Position numbers and translations under genes: made by a program. This document shows positions 18,647 to 27,364 of a stretch of DNA of 64,000 bases, piece by piece; the stretch's first letter is position 1; each line of letters opens with the position of its first letter. Source of the DNA: Pseudomonas mohnii (GTDB taxonomy: Bacteria; Pseudomonadota; Gammaproteobacteria; Pseudomonadales; Pseudomonadaceae); the NCBI RefSeq assembly GCF_900105115.1, contig NZ_FNRV01000001.1:1178001-1242000 (forward strand), written 5' to 3'. The notes beneath the pieces were generated by a model that was not told the DNA's origin, made no database searches, and saw only the letters and a program-made list of their open reading frames with translations.

Positions 18647-19408
18647 TCAACGCCCCAGGTCCTGGCCGGTATTACGCTCGAAAATCGCCCCCTCGATACC
18701 CAGCACTTCACGCGTGTCGGCATAGATCCCCACGCCCTTTTCCCAGACGTGCTTGATCGACTGATCGGCGCAACGAATCCGGTAGTTGAGTTCGAATGGT
18801 TCTTGCCGCGACAGGGCATATTGCACCTCACGCCAGACGTAATCGGCATCCTGCGCCAGGATCAGGCTGTTGTAGGTGAACTCATGGTTGTCCACCAACC
18901 GCTCCGGTGGATACCCGGTCAGTTGCAAACAACCGGCACTGACGAATTCCATGGTCCAATCGCGATTGTTGCGGCCGCGATAGATCAGCCCCGGCATGCT
19001 GTCCAGCAAACTCATGCTGCTGCGCTGACTGGCCTGCAAGGCAACTTCGCGGCGTTTGTGCGCGGTAATGTCCCCGGCCACAAGATAAAAACCCTGAGTC
19101 TCGCGCTTGAGGCTGACGTCAAACCAACGCAGCTCCCCCGAGGGGTGAACAAAGCGCAACCGCTGGCTGAAGGAAGTCTCGGGACGCCGACGCAGTTCAT
19201 TCAAGGCCTGACGCCACAACGAACGGTCCTCATGGTGCACATAGTCGATGAGGTTGCGCTCCGGACCCGGCCTGTCCATCAGCTCGACCCACGCCAGGTT
19301 GAAGTGGGCGATCTGCCCGTTATCGCGCAGTTCAAGCAACGCCGCCGGAAAGCGATCCATCAGGTGCAAGGACGGTGCCTGCACAAATGCCTCTGGCCGT
19401 TCCATCAT
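18647..19408 (-). CDS. PAS-domain protein without output domain
   Basis: 253 residues with two PAS/PAC units. The first (about 15-115) has 'FPAALLELRDNGQIAHFNLAWVEL' and 'LRWFDVSLKRETQGFYLVAGDIT'. The second (about 130-245) has 'MPGLIYRGRNNRDWTMEFVSAGCLQLTGYPPERLV' and ends in a PAC motif ('WEKGVGIYADTREVLGIEGAIFER'). No kinase, cyclase or HTH region follows. The gene starts right at the stop codon of the response-regulator gene, so the two are translationally coupled. It probably feeds a signal to the two-component pair upstream or binds a small ligand. Confidence 0.8.
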   Translation of the reverse strand: MMERPEAFVQAPSLHLMDRFPAALLELRDNGQIAHFNLAWVELMDRPGPERNLIDYVHHEDRSLWRQALNELRRRPETSFSQRLRFVHPSGELRWFDVSLKRETQGFYLVAGDITAHKRREVALQASQRSSMSLLDSMPGLIYRGRNNRDWTMEFVSAGCLQLTGYPPERLVDNHEFTYNSLILAQDADYVWREVQYALSRQEPFELNYRIRCADQSIKHVWEKGVGIYADTREVLGIEGAIFERNTGQDLGR

Positions 19409-20080
19409 CTAATGCCGCTCCTCGTGTCTCACCGACGCGCCGTTGTGTACCCACGCCGCCAGCTCCAGACGCGAGTGCTGGCCGAGCTTCTGCAACAGAT
19501 TGCGCACATAGATCTTGACCGTGCCATCGCTGATCCCCAGTTCCCGACCGATCTGTTTGTTGCTCATGCCGGCGACAATCAGGGCCAGGGTCTGGCCCTC
19601 GCGTTCAGTAAGGTTGCCGGTGTCCAGAGGATCGGCATCCTGCGCGGGGCGGTGCAACGATTCGTCCTGATCGGCCAACAGGGCAATCAGGGTCGAATCC
19701 AGGACGATCGCGCCCTTGTGACAATTGCGCATGTAGGCCAGCAAGGCATCGGGCTCGGTTTCCTTGAGCACATAACCGCTGGCCCCCAGGCGCAGGGCCG
19801 TCAACAACTCGGCGCGATCCATCGACGCAGTGAGCACCACCACCTGGCAATCGAGGCGCAACTGACGCAGTTCATCGAGCACCTGCAAACCGCTCAAGCC
19901 AGGCATGTGCAGATCCAGCAAGACCTGCTGCGGTGCCAGGCTCACCGCCAGGTTGATGCCTTCGCGGCCGCTGGCGGCCTGCCCCACCACCTCGAAGTCG
20001 TCACTGGCGCCGAACAGCTGCGCCAGGCCCTTGCGAAACAGCGGGTGATCATCGATCAGTAATAAGGTCGTGCAGTCCAT
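19409..20080 (-). CDS. NarL/LuxR-family response regulator
   Basis: 223 residues from the ATG at 20080. The receiver domain has the acidic pair in 'LLLIDDHPLF' (residues 10-11) and the phospho-acceptor Asp56 in 'VLLDLHMPG'. A LuxR-type HTH covers about 155-215 ('LTEREGQTLALIVAGMSNKQIGRELGISDGTVKIYVRNLLQKLG'). The start overlaps the end of the kinase gene by 32 bases, a cognate arrangement. It is transcribed divergently from the dimethylamine monooxygenase genes, so that operon is a possible target. Confidence 0.92.
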   Translation of the reverse strand: MDCTTLLLIDDHPLFRKGLAQLFGASDDFEVVGQAASGREGINLAVSLAPQQVLLDLHMPGLSGLQVLDELRQLRLDCQVVVLTASMDRAELLTALRLGASGYVLKETEPDALLAYMRNCHKGAIVLDSTLIALLADQDESLHRPAQDADPLDTGNLTEREGQTLALIVAGMSNKQIGRELGISDGTVKIYVRNLLQKLGQHSRLELAAWVHNGASVRHEERH

Positions 20081-21194
20081 CGAAACTCCCCTGTGGCAGG
20101 TCTTGGTGATGGCAAAGGCCGAGGTGTACGCGAACCCCGTGCGGGCGGATCGCTTCAATGCTCAGCCGGGCGCCAATGCTCGCGGCGCGTTCGCGGATAA
20201 TCGCCAGGCCGAAATGGTTGTCCTCCCCCGATGCCGGGCTCAGGCCGATGCCGTCGTCCTCCACCGTCACCGAGACATCGCCGTCCTGGTTTTGCCGCAA
20301 CTCGATGCGCACATGCCGCGCATGGGAATGGCGCACCGCGTTGGCCAGTGCCTCGCGAATGATCTGCAGAATCTGCAATTCGGTTTCCGGGCTCAAAGCG
20401 TCATCCGTCAGGCGATTGTCCAGTTCGAAAACGATGATGCAGCGCCGCGAGAACTCGGCGACAGAGTCGGCCAATGCCTGGCGCAGCGAACGCCCGTCCA
20501 TGGTCAGACGAGCGCTGGTGATCAGCTCGCGCACCTGGCGCTGCAGCTGACTCAAGCCGCCGCACAGTTCCTGCAACGCGGCGAAGGCCTGCGCAGGCTC
20601 GCCCAACTGCGACTGCAGCCAATGCGCCTGATATGACAGGTAACCCAACTGCTGGGCCACCGAGTCGTGCAGCTCACGGGCCAGGGCGCCGTGCCGGGAC
20701 GTCGCCTGTTTACGCTGTTGCTCACGGGTGTAGCAGCGCAAGCGCACGGTGACGCCGACCGCCTGCGCCGCCTCTTCCAGCAACTGGCGCCAGCTTGCGT
20801 GGACCGGTTGTGGGGTATCGAGCAACAACACCCCTTTGCTCGAATCGTCGCTGTACGGCAAGGCACACAGCAGGCGATGTACGCCCCGTTGCCGGCAAGG
20901 GCCACAGGCCTGAGCCACATCAGGCAATGTCGAGTCACGCCAAGGGCAACGCGCAACGTCCTGACAGCCCTCGAGCAATCCGCGCCGTGCCGGCCCCAGG
21001 TCTTCGCCACCCAGGATCAGATTCAGTTTGCAGGTCGGCAACAATGCTTCGAAACGATCCAGAAAACCCGACAAGGCACCGTCAGCGTGCACCTGGCACA
21101 AGGGCAATCCGGCCAGCAGTTTGCGCACGTTGCGTGCCTGTTCGGGGCGAATACGCCCCAGCCAGAGCGGCCACCACTGCGGTCGTGTTCGCAC
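20049..21194 (-). CDS. NarX-type sensor histidine kinase with Cys-rich N-terminal region
   Basis: 381 residues. A HisKA_3 dimerisation segment has His176 in 'RELHDSVAQQLGYLSYQ'. The HATPase domain follows ('REALANAVRHSHARHVRIEL', 'VEDDGIGLSP', 'HFGLAIIRERAASIGARLSI'). The N-terminal half has no transmembrane helix I can see and carries C77, C83, C97 and C100 ('CQDVARC...CGPC'). That arrangement could hold a metal or iron-sulfur cluster, so the kinase is likely cytoplasmic and may sense redox, oxygen or an internal ligand. The response regulator overlaps its 3' end. Confidence 0.88.
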   Translation of the reverse strand: MRTRPQWWPLWLGRIRPEQARNVRKLLAGLPLCQVHADGALSGFLDRFEALLPTCKLNLILGGEDLGPARRGLLEGCQDVARCPWRDSTLPDVAQACGPCRQRGVHRLLCALPYSDDSSKGVLLLDTPQPVHASWRQLLEEAAQAVGVTVRLRCYTREQQRKQATSRHGALARELHDSVAQQLGYLSYQAHWLQSQLGEPAQAFAALQELCGGLSQLQRQVRELITSARLTMDGRSLRQALADSVAEFSRRCIIVFELDNRLTDDALSPETELQILQIIREALANAVRHSHARHVRIELRQNQDGDVSVTVEDDGIGLSPASGEDNHFGLAIIRERAASIGARLSIEAIRPHGVRVHLGLCHHQDLPQGSFDGLHDLITDR

Positions 21195-21326
21195 TATTGA
21201 TAACTCCCCGTCCGGTTACTCAGCCCTGAGCGAAGACCAGCAACTTCCATGCCCCGAACTGGCGTTGCGCAGGGCTTATCTCCAAAGGCATAGCCCTTTT
21301 TCCGGATTGAGAAGATTTTCTCCATA

Positions 21327-21350
21327 GGAAAGTATCTTCCCTAACAGGAA
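21327..21350 (+). promoter_or_regulatory. Candidate XRE-cupin operator before the dimethylamine monooxygenase operon
   Basis: GGAA-AGTATC-TTCCC-TAACA-GGAA, followed by a further ATTCCC at 21355-21360. It lies 68 bases before the 21418 start. It shares pattern and spacing with elements at 38637, 38732, 38807 and 39585. The rest of the 21195-21417 gap is promoter DNA between divergent operons. Confidence 0.5.
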
Positions 21351-21417
21351 ACAAATTCCCAGTCCAACGCCACCTTTCTCGCCCTTCGACAGGCGCGGAA
21401 CAGCCAGGAAAGCCCAC

Positions 21418-21930
21418 ATGACGGATAGACACAGCGCCGCCCCGGACCGACTTCACAGCCTCCCGCGCTATCGCCAGCCGCTGCCTCGTAACAGCGTCAC
21501 CCGGCACATTGTGGTCATGCAATCGGCAGCCGCCTGCTCGCCCGTTGTCGGTGAACTGGAACAGCCCTTGGTGCTGAATGGCGAGAACGCCGACTTTTCC
21601 CGGCGCCTGCAGCGGGCGCTGGTCAGCGCCACGGTCGGCAGCCATCTCTACATCATGGGCGACGAGGCCTTTATCTGGCGCATTTACGGCGAGGCCCGCA
21701 GCGCCGGACTGGAAAATGACGAGATCGACATGACCCACACGATTGCCGGTGCGCGCCTGGTGTATTGCGTGCACTGCGGCCTGACTCAGGCCGCCGGGCC
21801 GGAGTCGCTGCTGATCTGCATCGGTTGCGATGTCGGGCTGGAAGTCCGGGAGCACTTTTCCCGCCGCCTGGGGGCGTACCTCGGCGTTTGCACCAACCCC
21901 GACCAGCCTTATGCCGGGGTCCGGTCATGA
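21418..21930 (+). CDS. Dimethylamine monooxygenase small subunit (DmmA-like family)
   Basis: 170 residues. A two-cysteine-pair region near the C-terminus ('YCVHCGLTQAAG', 'LICIGCDVGLEVREHFSRR') looks like a small zinc or iron binding knuckle. The preceding 'GSHLYIMGDEAFIWRIYGEARSAGLENDEIDM' resembles the reductase nucleotide-domain end of oxygenase partners. It is first of the operon; its stop overlaps the next start (ATGA), so stoichiometric expression is likely. Family assignment relies on synteny with the multi-subunit haem-dependent N-demethylase/dimethylamine monooxygenase systems. Confidence 0.78.
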   Translation: MTDRHSAAPDRLHSLPRYRQPLPRNSVTRHIVVMQSAAACSPVVGELEQPLVLNGENADFSRRLQRALVSATVGSHLYIMGDEAFIWRIYGEARSAGLENDEIDMTHTIAGARLVYCVHCGLTQAAGPESLLICIGCDVGLEVREHFSRRLGAYLGVCTNPDQPYAGVRS

Positions 21931-22856
21931 GCGCCGTAATCCAAGTGCGGGTCAGCGCGGCGAGAATGCTGACCCCAGTGGTGCGCGAATTCACCCTGCA
22001 GGCGTGCGCCGGCCCCCTACCGGCGTTCTCCCCCGGCAGTCATGTGCAGGTTCACCTGCCACTGGCCGAGGGCAAGCTGCGCAATGCCTACTCACTCACC
22101 AGCGACCCGGCGGACAACCAGCATTACCGCATCGCCGTACGCCTGCAGGAGACCTCCCGCGGCGGCTCGCAGTACCTGCATCGGCAGGTCCAGGTCGGGG
22201 ACACGCTGCAGATTTCGCCACCGGCCAATCTGTTCGCCCTGCACTCGACCGCCAGCCTGCACATCCTGATCGCCGGCGGCATCGGCATCACGCCGTTCAT
22301 GGCCTACATCGCGGCCCTGGAACAACGCAAGGCCGACTTCGAATTGCACTACCTCTGTCGTCCGGGCCTGAGCGATGCCTATGTCGAGGCGTTGCAACAG
22401 CGGCTGGGATCACGCCTGCACACCTACGCCAGCCGCCCGGACCTGCGCCGGATCCTGCGTGATCGACCGCTGGGCAGCCACCTTTACACCTGCGGCCCGC
22501 AACCGTTGCTCGACGCGGTTCGGCAACAGGCCAAAGCACTCGGCTGGCCGCCCGGCCGGGTGCACTGGGAAGCCTTCAATGCCGCACAACCGGGCCAACC
22601 CTTCGACCTGGAACTGCTGCGCAGCGGCCAGCGCCTGCGGGTCGGCGCTGAACAAAGCCTGCTCGAAGCCCTGGAATCGGCCGGGCTGCAGATCCCCAAC
22701 CTGTGCCGCGGCGGGGTCTGCGGCCAATGCATGACCCGCCACGTGGGCGGCGACATCGAACACCGCGACAGTTTCCTGAGCCCCGCCGAGCAGGCTGACT
22801 TTCTCATGCCCTGTGTCTCCCGCGGCCGTGGCCCTTGCGTTTCGCTGGATCTTTAG
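21927..22856 (+). CDS. Dimethylamine monooxygenase reductase subunit (FMN/2Fe-2S)
   Basis: 309 residues, starting at the ATG overlapping the previous stop. Order: flavin domain with 'RNAYSLTSDP' (RxYS flavin site), NAD-binding domain with 'ILIAGGIGITPFMAYIAALE' and 'LYTCGPQPLLDAV', and a C-terminal plant-type ferredoxin with cysteines in 'CRGGVCGQCMT...C'. This is the phthalate dioxygenase reductase/vanillate demethylase reductase layout. It would pass NAD(P)H electrons to the haem subunit encoded next. In isolation it could serve a Rieske oxygenase, but none is present. Confidence 0.88.
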   Translation: MSAVIQVRVSAARMLTPVVREFTLQACAGPLPAFSPGSHVQVHLPLAEGKLRNAYSLTSDPADNQHYRIAVRLQETSRGGSQYLHRQVQVGDTLQISPPANLFALHSTASLHILIAGGIGITPFMAYIAALEQRKADFELHYLCRPGLSDAYVEALQQRLGSRLHTYASRPDLRRILRDRPLGSHLYTCGPQPLLDAVRQQAKALGWPPGRVHWEAFNAAQPGQPFDLELLRSGQRLRVGAEQSLLEALESAGLQIPNLCRGGVCGQCMTRHVGGDIEHRDSFLSPAEQADFLMPCVSRGRGPCVSLDL

Positions 22857-22865
22857 GAGTCGACC

Positions 22866-23879
22866 ATGACCATTCAATCAAGCCCCGTGCAGAGCTATCG
22901 AGACGATTTCAGCTTTCGCAACAGCCCCGCCGCCATCCGGCGTTTTCCTTTCCCCTTCACCGAGGACAGCTACCTGTATTCGGTGAACATCGAACCGGCG
23001 ACCTCCCGGGATCCCGGCTCGGTTTACCAACACGGGTTCGACATTGACGAACACTACCGCTCGGAAATGGCCGAACGCGCCCTGGTGCTGGACAAGGATC
23101 CGCGCCGCTACCTGGTGATGCCGCACATGCAAGTGGCGGCCTGGGATGCACTGCAGATGCTCATGGAGCACCTGGCTGCGGATTATCCGCAGTGGTTCTC
23201 GCTGGAGCGTGAGGGTGATCACTGGCATTGGCGCAACACGCTGCTGAACATCGATCAGCACTTTGTGTTCGGTGATGCCACCAGCCTGCCCTGCGAGCCG
23301 CTGGAGTTCATCGGCCGACAGGTGCAGGGAGACTTCGCCTTGCTCGATCAACGCGACGGCGATCTGTACATGGACGCCGGCCTGGTCACCAGCCCGGCCG
23401 ACTGGTCCCTGGCCTTCGACGCCGGCATGAGTTTCAAGCAGTGGCATTCGCCGGTGCCCATGGCCCACCAGATGGGCATCTTCGACCGCGCGCTGAAATA
23501 CCTGCTCAACCTGCAAACCGGGCAGCCGGTGCGGCGTCTGAACTGGACGCTGACCATCAACCCGCGCCTGGATTCCTCCCCCGAGACGTTCCATGAATGG
23601 GGCGCCGACCGCGGTCGCATCACCGCCGAGAACGTCGGGCAACAGGTTCACCTGCGTGTCGAGCTGCAAGTGATGGCCCGTCTGCCGCGCAGCAACGCGG
23701 TGATGTTCAGCATCCGCACCTACCTGATCAGCCTGCAGGAGCTGGTCACCCAGCCCGGCTGGGGCTGCCGCCTGCACCGTGTGCTGCGCGACCTGCCCGA
23801 GCCGATCGCCGAGTACAAGGGCATGAGCCGCTACCGACAGACCCTGGTCGAGTGGCTGAGCCGCTTCGACCCGGCCTGA
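22866..23879 (+). CDS. Haem-dependent oxidative N-demethylase catalytic subunit (DUF3445)
   Basis: 337 residues, TAGGAG upstream. The protein belongs to the family formerly called DUF3445, the haem-binding PAS-like catalytic subunit of HODM/dimethylamine monooxygenase. Characteristic segments are 'LVMPHMQVAAWDALQMLMEHLAADYP', 'LEFIGRQVQGDFALLDQRDGDLYMDAG', 'GMSFKQWHSPVPM' and 'RLNWTLTINPRLDSSPETFHEWG'. It activates O2 at haem to remove a methyl group from dimethylamine, giving methylamine and formaldehyde. The next gene encodes a folate-binding partner that can catch the formaldehyde. Confidence 0.9.
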   Translation: MTIQSSPVQSYRDDFSFRNSPAAIRRFPFPFTEDSYLYSVNIEPATSRDPGSVYQHGFDIDEHYRSEMAERALVLDKDPRRYLVMPHMQVAAWDALQMLMEHLAADYPQWFSLEREGDHWHWRNTLLNIDQHFVFGDATSLPCEPLEFIGRQVQGDFALLDQRDGDLYMDAGLVTSPADWSLAFDAGMSFKQWHSPVPMAHQMGIFDRALKYLLNLQTGQPVRRLNWTLTINPRLDSSPETFHEWGADRGRITAENVGQQVHLRVELQVMARLPRSNAVMFSIRTYLISLQELVTQPGWGCRLHRVLRDLPEPIAEYKGMSRYRQTLVEWLSRFDPA

Positions 23880-23913
23880 ACCCTGACCCACATTCACCGA
23901 CAAGGATCTTCAC

Positions 23914-25044
23914 ATGACGCATTCATGGCGTATTTCTGCACTGGCCGAACGGCACCGCGCACTCGGCTCGAACCTCGAAGACTGGAACGGCATGGGCACT
24001 GCGTGGACCTACGACAGCGACCTGGCCGATCACCATCAGGCGATCCGCACCCGTGCCGGACTGATGGATGTGTCCGGGCTGAAAAAAGTCCATTACGTCG
24101 GCCCCCACGCCGAGAGCCTGCTGCAATGGGCCACCACCCGCGACATCGCCAAACTCTACCCCGGCAAGTCGGTGTACGCCTCGATGCTCGACGAGGACGG
24201 CAAGTTCGTCGATGACTGCATCGTCTACCGCACCGGACCCAACGCGTTCATGGTGGTGCACGGTGCCGGCAGCGGCCACGAAATGCTGGTGCGCTCTTCC
24301 CAGGGCCGGCAAGTGGCGGTGCTGTTCGATGACGACCTGCACGATCTGTCGCTGCAAGGGCCGCTGGCGGTGGACTTTCTCGCCGAGCACGTCCCCGGGA
24401 TCCGTCAGCTGCCTTACTTCCATCACCTGCAAACCCGCCTGTTCGATCGCCCGGTGATGATCTCCCGCACCGGCTATACCGGCGAACGCGGTTACGAGAT
24501 TTTCTGCAAGGCCGCCGATGCCCCGGCGCTGTGGGACACGATCCTCGAACAGGGCGCGGGCCTGGGCATCATCCCTTGTGCCTTTACCGCCCTGGACTGG
24601 TTGCGGGTGGAAAGCTCGCTGATGTTTTTCCCCTACGACAACTCGCAGATGTACCCCTTCGCCGATCAGAAGGCGGGCGACACGCTGTGGGAAATGGGCC
24701 TGGATTTCACCGTCTCCCCGGACAAACGCGAATTCCGTGGCGCCGACGAGCACTTCCGGTTGCGCGGTCAGGAGCGCTTCAAGATCACCGGCGTGTTACT
24801 CGAAGGCGTGCGCCCCGCTGAAGCCGGCGACACCCTGTGGCAAGGCAACCAGCAAGTCGGGGTGATCACCTGCGGCATGTATTCGCGCCTGAGCAAACGC
24901 TCCATGGCCATCGCCCGCATGAGCGTGGCCTGCGCGAATCCAGGCATTGCCCTGCAGGTGCGCGGCAGCCAGGAAAGCGCCGCCTTGACCCACGCCCTGC
25001 CCTTCGACGACCCGGAAAAAACCAAGCGCACAGCCAAGGGCTGA
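23914..25044 (+). CDS. GcvT-family (aminomethyltransferase-like) folate-binding protein
   Basis: 376 residues with the T-protein fold: 'GLMDVSGLKKVHYVGPHAESLLQWATTRDIAKLYPGK' at the N-terminus, 'LSLQGPLAVDFLAEHV', the folate-site motif 'MISRTGYTGERGYEIF', and the C-terminal barrel ('GVLLEGVRPAEAGDTLW'). It probably holds tetrahydrofolate to capture formaldehyde from dimethylamine demethylation as methylene-THF, which FolD and PurU then process. AAGGAT precedes the start, 34 bp after the oxygenase gene. In the characterised systems a GcvT-like subunit accompanies the haem subunit. Confidence 0.88.
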   Translation: MTHSWRISALAERHRALGSNLEDWNGMGTAWTYDSDLADHHQAIRTRAGLMDVSGLKKVHYVGPHAESLLQWATTRDIAKLYPGKSVYASMLDEDGKFVDDCIVYRTGPNAFMVVHGAGSGHEMLVRSSQGRQVAVLFDDDLHDLSLQGPLAVDFLAEHVPGIRQLPYFHHLQTRLFDRPVMISRTGYTGERGYEIFCKAADAPALWDTILEQGAGLGIIPCAFTALDWLRVESSLMFFPYDNSQMYPFADQKAGDTLWEMGLDFTVSPDKREFRGADEHFRLRGQERFKITGVLLEGVRPAEAGDTLWQGNQQVGVITCGMYSRLSKRSMAIARMSVACANPGIALQVRGSQESAALTHALPFDDPEKTKRTAKG

Positions 25045-25075
25045 GCCTCCAACCACTGTCTCCAGGGGACTCTCG

Positions 25076-25942
25076 ATGGACACTACCAACGAACATTACA
25101 TTCTCAAGATCAATTGCCCGGCAGCGTCCGGCATCGTTGCCGCGATCACCACCTGCCTGGCCGGACAGCAGTGCTACATCAGCGAGCTGGCGCAATTCGA
25201 CGACGAGTTCACCGGGCAATTTTTCATGCGCGCGGTGTTCCGCTTCAACACCGGCGTGAAGGGCGATATCGGTGCCCTGCGCGAGCATCTGGGCGACCTG
25301 GCCTGCGGCTTCGACATGCGGTGGCAGCTGTTCTGCAGCAGTCAGCCGACCCGGGTGCTGCTGATGGTCAGCAAGTTCGACCACTGCCTGACTGACCTGC
25401 TGTACCGCCACCGCAAAGGCGAGATGGACATGCACATCACCGCAGTGGTCTCCAACCACCTGGACCTGCGAGCCATGGCCGAACGCGAAGGCATTCGCTT
25501 CATCTACCTGCCAATCACCAAGGACAGCAAGGCCAGCCAGGAAGCCGAGTTGATGCGCATCGTCGAGGACACTCAGACCGACCTGGTGGTGCTCGCCCGC
25601 TACATGCAGATTCTGTCCGACAGCCTGTGCCAGCAACTGTCCGGCCGGGCTATCAACATCCATCACTCGTTCCTGCCCGGTTTCAAGGGTGCCAAGCCCT
25701 ATCACCAGGCCTACGACCGTGGCGTGAAGCTGATCGGCGCCACCGCCCACTACGTCACCAGCGACCTCGACGAGGGGCCAATCATCGAGCAGGAAATCCA
25801 GCGAGTCGATCATACCTACCTGCCCGATGCGCTGGTCGCCATCGGCCGCGACACCGAAACCGTAGCGCTTTCCAAAGCCCTGAAATACCACCTGGAACAC
25901 CGGGTGTTCATCAACCAGGACAAGACGGTGATTTTTCGCTGA
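25076..25942 (+). CDS. purU: Formyltetrahydrofolate deformylase (first copy)
   Basis: 288 residues. An N-terminal ACT domain (about 8-90) begins 'ILKINCPAASGIVAAITTCLAGQ'. The C-terminal formyltransferase-fold domain carries the catalytic Asn-His-Asp signatures in '[23 protein letters not shown]' and '[18 protein letters not shown]'. It hydrolyses 10-formyl-THF to formate and THF, recycling folate after C1 oxidation. Its place among methylamine genes indicates a catabolic role rather than purine synthesis. A second copy with very similar sequence is at 39691-40557. Confidence 0.95.
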   Translation: MDTTNEHYILKINCPAASGIVAAITTCLAGQQCYISELAQFDDEFTGQFFMRAVFRFNTGVKGDIGALREHLGDLACGFDMRWQLFCSSQPTRVLLMVSKFDHCLTDLLYRHRKGEMDMHITAVVSNHLDLRAMAEREGIRFIYLPITKDSKASQEAELMRIVEDTQTDLVVLARYMQILSDSLCQQLSGRAINIHHSFLPGFKGAKPYHQAYDRGVKLIGATAHYVTSDLDEGPIIEQEIQRVDHTYLPDALVAIGRDTETVALSKALKYHLEHRVFINQDKTVIFR

Positions 25943-25981
25943 GCGAGCCCTTTTCCCGATCAACATCCAGGAGATACGACC

Positions 25982-27349
25982 ATGACCACACGCGTAGCAA
26001 TCATCGGCGCCGGCCCTTGCGGCATGGCTCAACTGCGGGCATTTCAATCGGCCAGGGACCAGGGAACGCCCATCCCGGAACTGGTCTGTTATGAAAAACA
26101 GCAAGACTGGGGTGGCATGTGGAATTACACCTGGCGCACCGGCCTGGACGAGAACGGCGAACCGGTGCATGGCAGCATGTACCGCTACCTGTGGTCGAAC
26201 GGCCCGAAGGAATGCCTGGAGTTCGCCGACTACACCTTCGAAGAACATTTTGGCCGCCCCATCGGCTCCTACCCACCACGGGAAGTGCTGTGGGACTACA
26301 TCAAGGGCCGTGTCGAAAAAGCCGGGGTTCGCGACTACATCCGCTTCAACCATGTGGTGCGCCTTGTCACCTTTGACGAAGAGACTCGCCGCTTCACGGT
26401 GGTCGCCCACGACCACGGCAGCGATACCCAGACCTCGGAACAATTCGATTACGTGATCAACGCCTGCGGGCACTTTTCGACGCCAAAGATGCCGTACTTC
26501 CCCGGATTCGAGCAGTTCGGCGGGCGCATCCTGCACGCCCATGATTTCCGCGAGGCGCTGGAGTTCAAGGGCAAGGATCTGTTGATCATCGGCAGCAGCT
26601 ATTCCGCCGAAGACATCGGTTCACAGTGCTACAAGTACGGCGCCCGCAGCATCACCAGCTGCTATCGCACCGCGCCCATGGGCTATGACTGGCCCGCCAA
26701 CTGGGAAGAAAAACCGCTGTTGCAGCGCCTGGAAAAAAACCGCGCGTACTTTATCGACGGCACCCACAAACACATCGATGCGGTGATCCTCTGCACCGGC
26801 TACCAACATCACTTCCCCTTCCTGCCCGACGAACTGCGCCTCAAGACCGACAATCGGCTATGGCCGATGAACCTCTACAAAGGCATTTTCTGGGAACCCA
26901 ACCCGCAACTGATTTACCTCGGCATGCAGGACCAGTGGTACTCGTTCAACATGTTCGACGCCCAGGCCTGGTACGCCCGCGACGTGATCCTGCAACGCAT
27001 CGCCCTACCCGACCAGGCACAAAGAGCCGCCGATAGCCAGCAATGGCATGCCCGTGAACAGCAGCTTGAAACCAACCAGCAGATGTTCGAATACCAGGGG
27101 GCCTATATCCAGCACCTGGTGGACGCCACCGACTACCCGAACTTCGATATCGCCGCGGTCAACGACACCTTCATGCACTGGAAGCACGACAAGGCCCACG
27201 ACATCATGGGTTACCGTGACAAGTCCTACCGATCGCTGATGACCGGCACCCAATCGCCCCCCCACCACACGCCCTGGCTGCATGCCCTTGACGACTCCAT
27301 GGCGGCGTACCTCGCTGAGCCGCCGATGTCCGTCAAGTCGATCGGTTGA
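25982..27349 (+). CDS. tmm: Trimethylamine monooxygenase (flavin-containing)
   Basis: 455 residues, AGGAG upstream. It is a class B flavin monooxygenase: FAD site '[13 protein letters not shown]' near residue 9, the family fingerprint '[14 protein letters not shown]' near 180 and the NADPH site '[16 protein letters not shown]'. Long segments ('[20 protein letters not shown]', '[23 protein letters not shown]', 'LYLGMQDQW'-type region '[19 protein letters not shown]') are those of the Methylocella/Roseobacter Tmm that oxidises trimethylamine to its N-oxide. It is directly followed by the TMAO demethylase gene, which confirms the assignment. Confidence 0.96.
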   Translation: MTTRVAIIGAGPCGMAQLRAFQSARDQGTPIPELVCYEKQQDWGGMWNYTWRTGLDENGEPVHGSMYRYLWSNGPKECLEFADYTFEEHFGRPIGSYPPREVLWDYIKGRVEKAGVRDYIRFNHVVRLVTFDEETRRFTVVAHDHGSDTQTSEQFDYVINACGHFSTPKMPYFPGFEQFGGRILHAHDFREALEFKGKDLLIIGSSYSAEDIGSQCYKYGARSITSCYRTAPMGYDWPANWEEKPLLQRLEKNRAYFIDGTHKHIDAVILCTGYQHHFPFLPDELRLKTDNRLWPMNLYKGIFWEPNPQLIYLGMQDQWYSFNMFDAQAWYARDVILQRIALPDQAQRAADSQQWHAREQQLETNQQMFEYQGAYIQHLVDATDYPNFDIAAVNDTFMHWKHDKAHDIMGYRDKSYRSLMTGTQSPPHHTPWLHALDDSMAAYLAEPPMSVKSIG

Positions 27350-27364
27350 CCCGGGAGCCTCACC

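Noticed and set aside
18521..20062. Long plus-strand frame opposite the PAS and response-regulator genes
   Set aside because: It crosses two genes with strong domain signatures and their junction, with no motif of its own.
24866..26542. Long minus-strand frame opposite purU and tmm
   Set aside because: Spans the intergenic junction of two certain genes and shows no family motif.
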